Assembly (NCBI GenBank): GCA_021781695.1 | Contig: JAJXWG010000109.1 | Span: 1 to 6,004 of the forward strand | Source: Pseudomonadota bacterium | GTDB lineage: Bacteria; Pseudomonadota; Gammaproteobacteria; Burkholderiales; Gallionellaceae | Length of the DNA: 6,004 bases | Direction of reading: 5' to 3' | Shown: one piece after another, positions 5,875 through 6,004 of the stretch | Numbering within the stretch: the first letter of the stretch is position 1 | How the letters are laid out: each line of letters starts with the position of its first letter | Notes under the pieces: model-generated | The model's input: the letters and a program-made list of their open reading frames with translations, nothing else | Told to the model about the DNA's origin: nothing | Databases searched by the model: none | Program-made: the position numbers and the translations under genes

Positions 5875-6004
5875 CTATCCAATGTCCGCCAGTATGGGAA
5901 CTATCCTTATGGAAAATTGCCTATCGCCTGCACACTGCCATTGCAGACGCTTCTGCTTGCAGCGTCTGCTTGTTTTCGCACCTCTACAATCACTGCCGAT
6001 TCAT
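5875..6004. other. Stretch without an intact gene right of the nucleotidyltransferase remnant
   Basis: The whole tail 5563-6004 (442 bp) lacks an intact gene. The left part is taken up by the two remnants described above. This right part holds only an unbroken but unrecognised minus-strand frame upstream of the TAG, and the hairpin at 5943-5969. No plus-strand frame of useful length, tRNA or insertion-sequence end was seen. The upstream half of the nucleotidyltransferase, if it survives, would have to lie here or beyond base 6004. Confidence 0.4.
5943..5976 (+). terminator. Terminator-like hairpin for plus-strand transcription
   Basis: GCAGACGCT (5943-5951) and AGCGTCTGC (5961-5969) form a perfect 9-bp stem around a 9-base loop. 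On the plus strand it is directly followed by TTGTTTT (5970-5976), fitting an intrinsic terminator in that direction; on the minus strand no T run follows. It lies about 380 bp beyond the dsbC stop, so it would end the hydroxylase-dsbC transcript only after a long untranslated tail running antisense to the remnant module. It could instead be just a short inverted repeat. Confidence 0.45.

Overview
The window reads as chromosomal DNA of a Gram-negative bacterium, most likely a betaproteobacterium. The evidence is the gene order dusB-fis-purH-purD, the short form of Fis (83 residues), a periplasmic DsbC with a Sec signal peptide and a UbiH/UbiF/COQ6-type ubiquinone hydroxylase. A placement near Nitrosomonadales/Gallionellaceae-like bacteria is only an impression from gene order and moderately high GC, not something tested here.

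Layout. Minus strand, right to left: dusB (3579-2572), fis (2561-2310), purH (2206-644) and the N-terminal 183 codons of purD (550 to beyond base 1). These four form one likely transcription unit, driven from a consensus-like sigma-70 promoter at about 3607-3635. Plus strand, diverging from the same 75-bp spacer: a ubiquinone-biosynthesis type FAD monooxygenase (3655-4845), followed 15 bp later by dsbC (4861-5562). The two promoters in the spacer overlap in their -10 regions. The last 442 bp (5563-6004) hold no intact gene. They do contain a readable minus-strand remnant of a nucleotidyltransferase C-terminus (5755-5874), a small companion frame with a broken start (5574-5758), and a terminator-like hairpin for plus-strand transcripts (5943-5976).

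How the genes work together. The minus-strand unit joins tRNA dihydrouridine synthesis (DusB), the growth-phase nucleoid protein Fis, and late and early steps of de novo purine synthesis (PurH, PurD), so it links translation, chromosome architecture and nucleotide supply. The plus-strand pair acts in the envelope: quinone biosynthesis for the respiratory chain, and disulfide isomerisation in the periplasm.

Most of the window is ordinary housekeeping DNA and I see no clear new system. The points worth a second look are the decayed two-gene module downstream of dsbC, the pair of mutually exclusive hairpins between fis and purH, the overlapping divergent promoters, and the CSFC active site of DsbC. 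No tRNA, rRNA, CRISPR array, insertion sequence or origin was seen.
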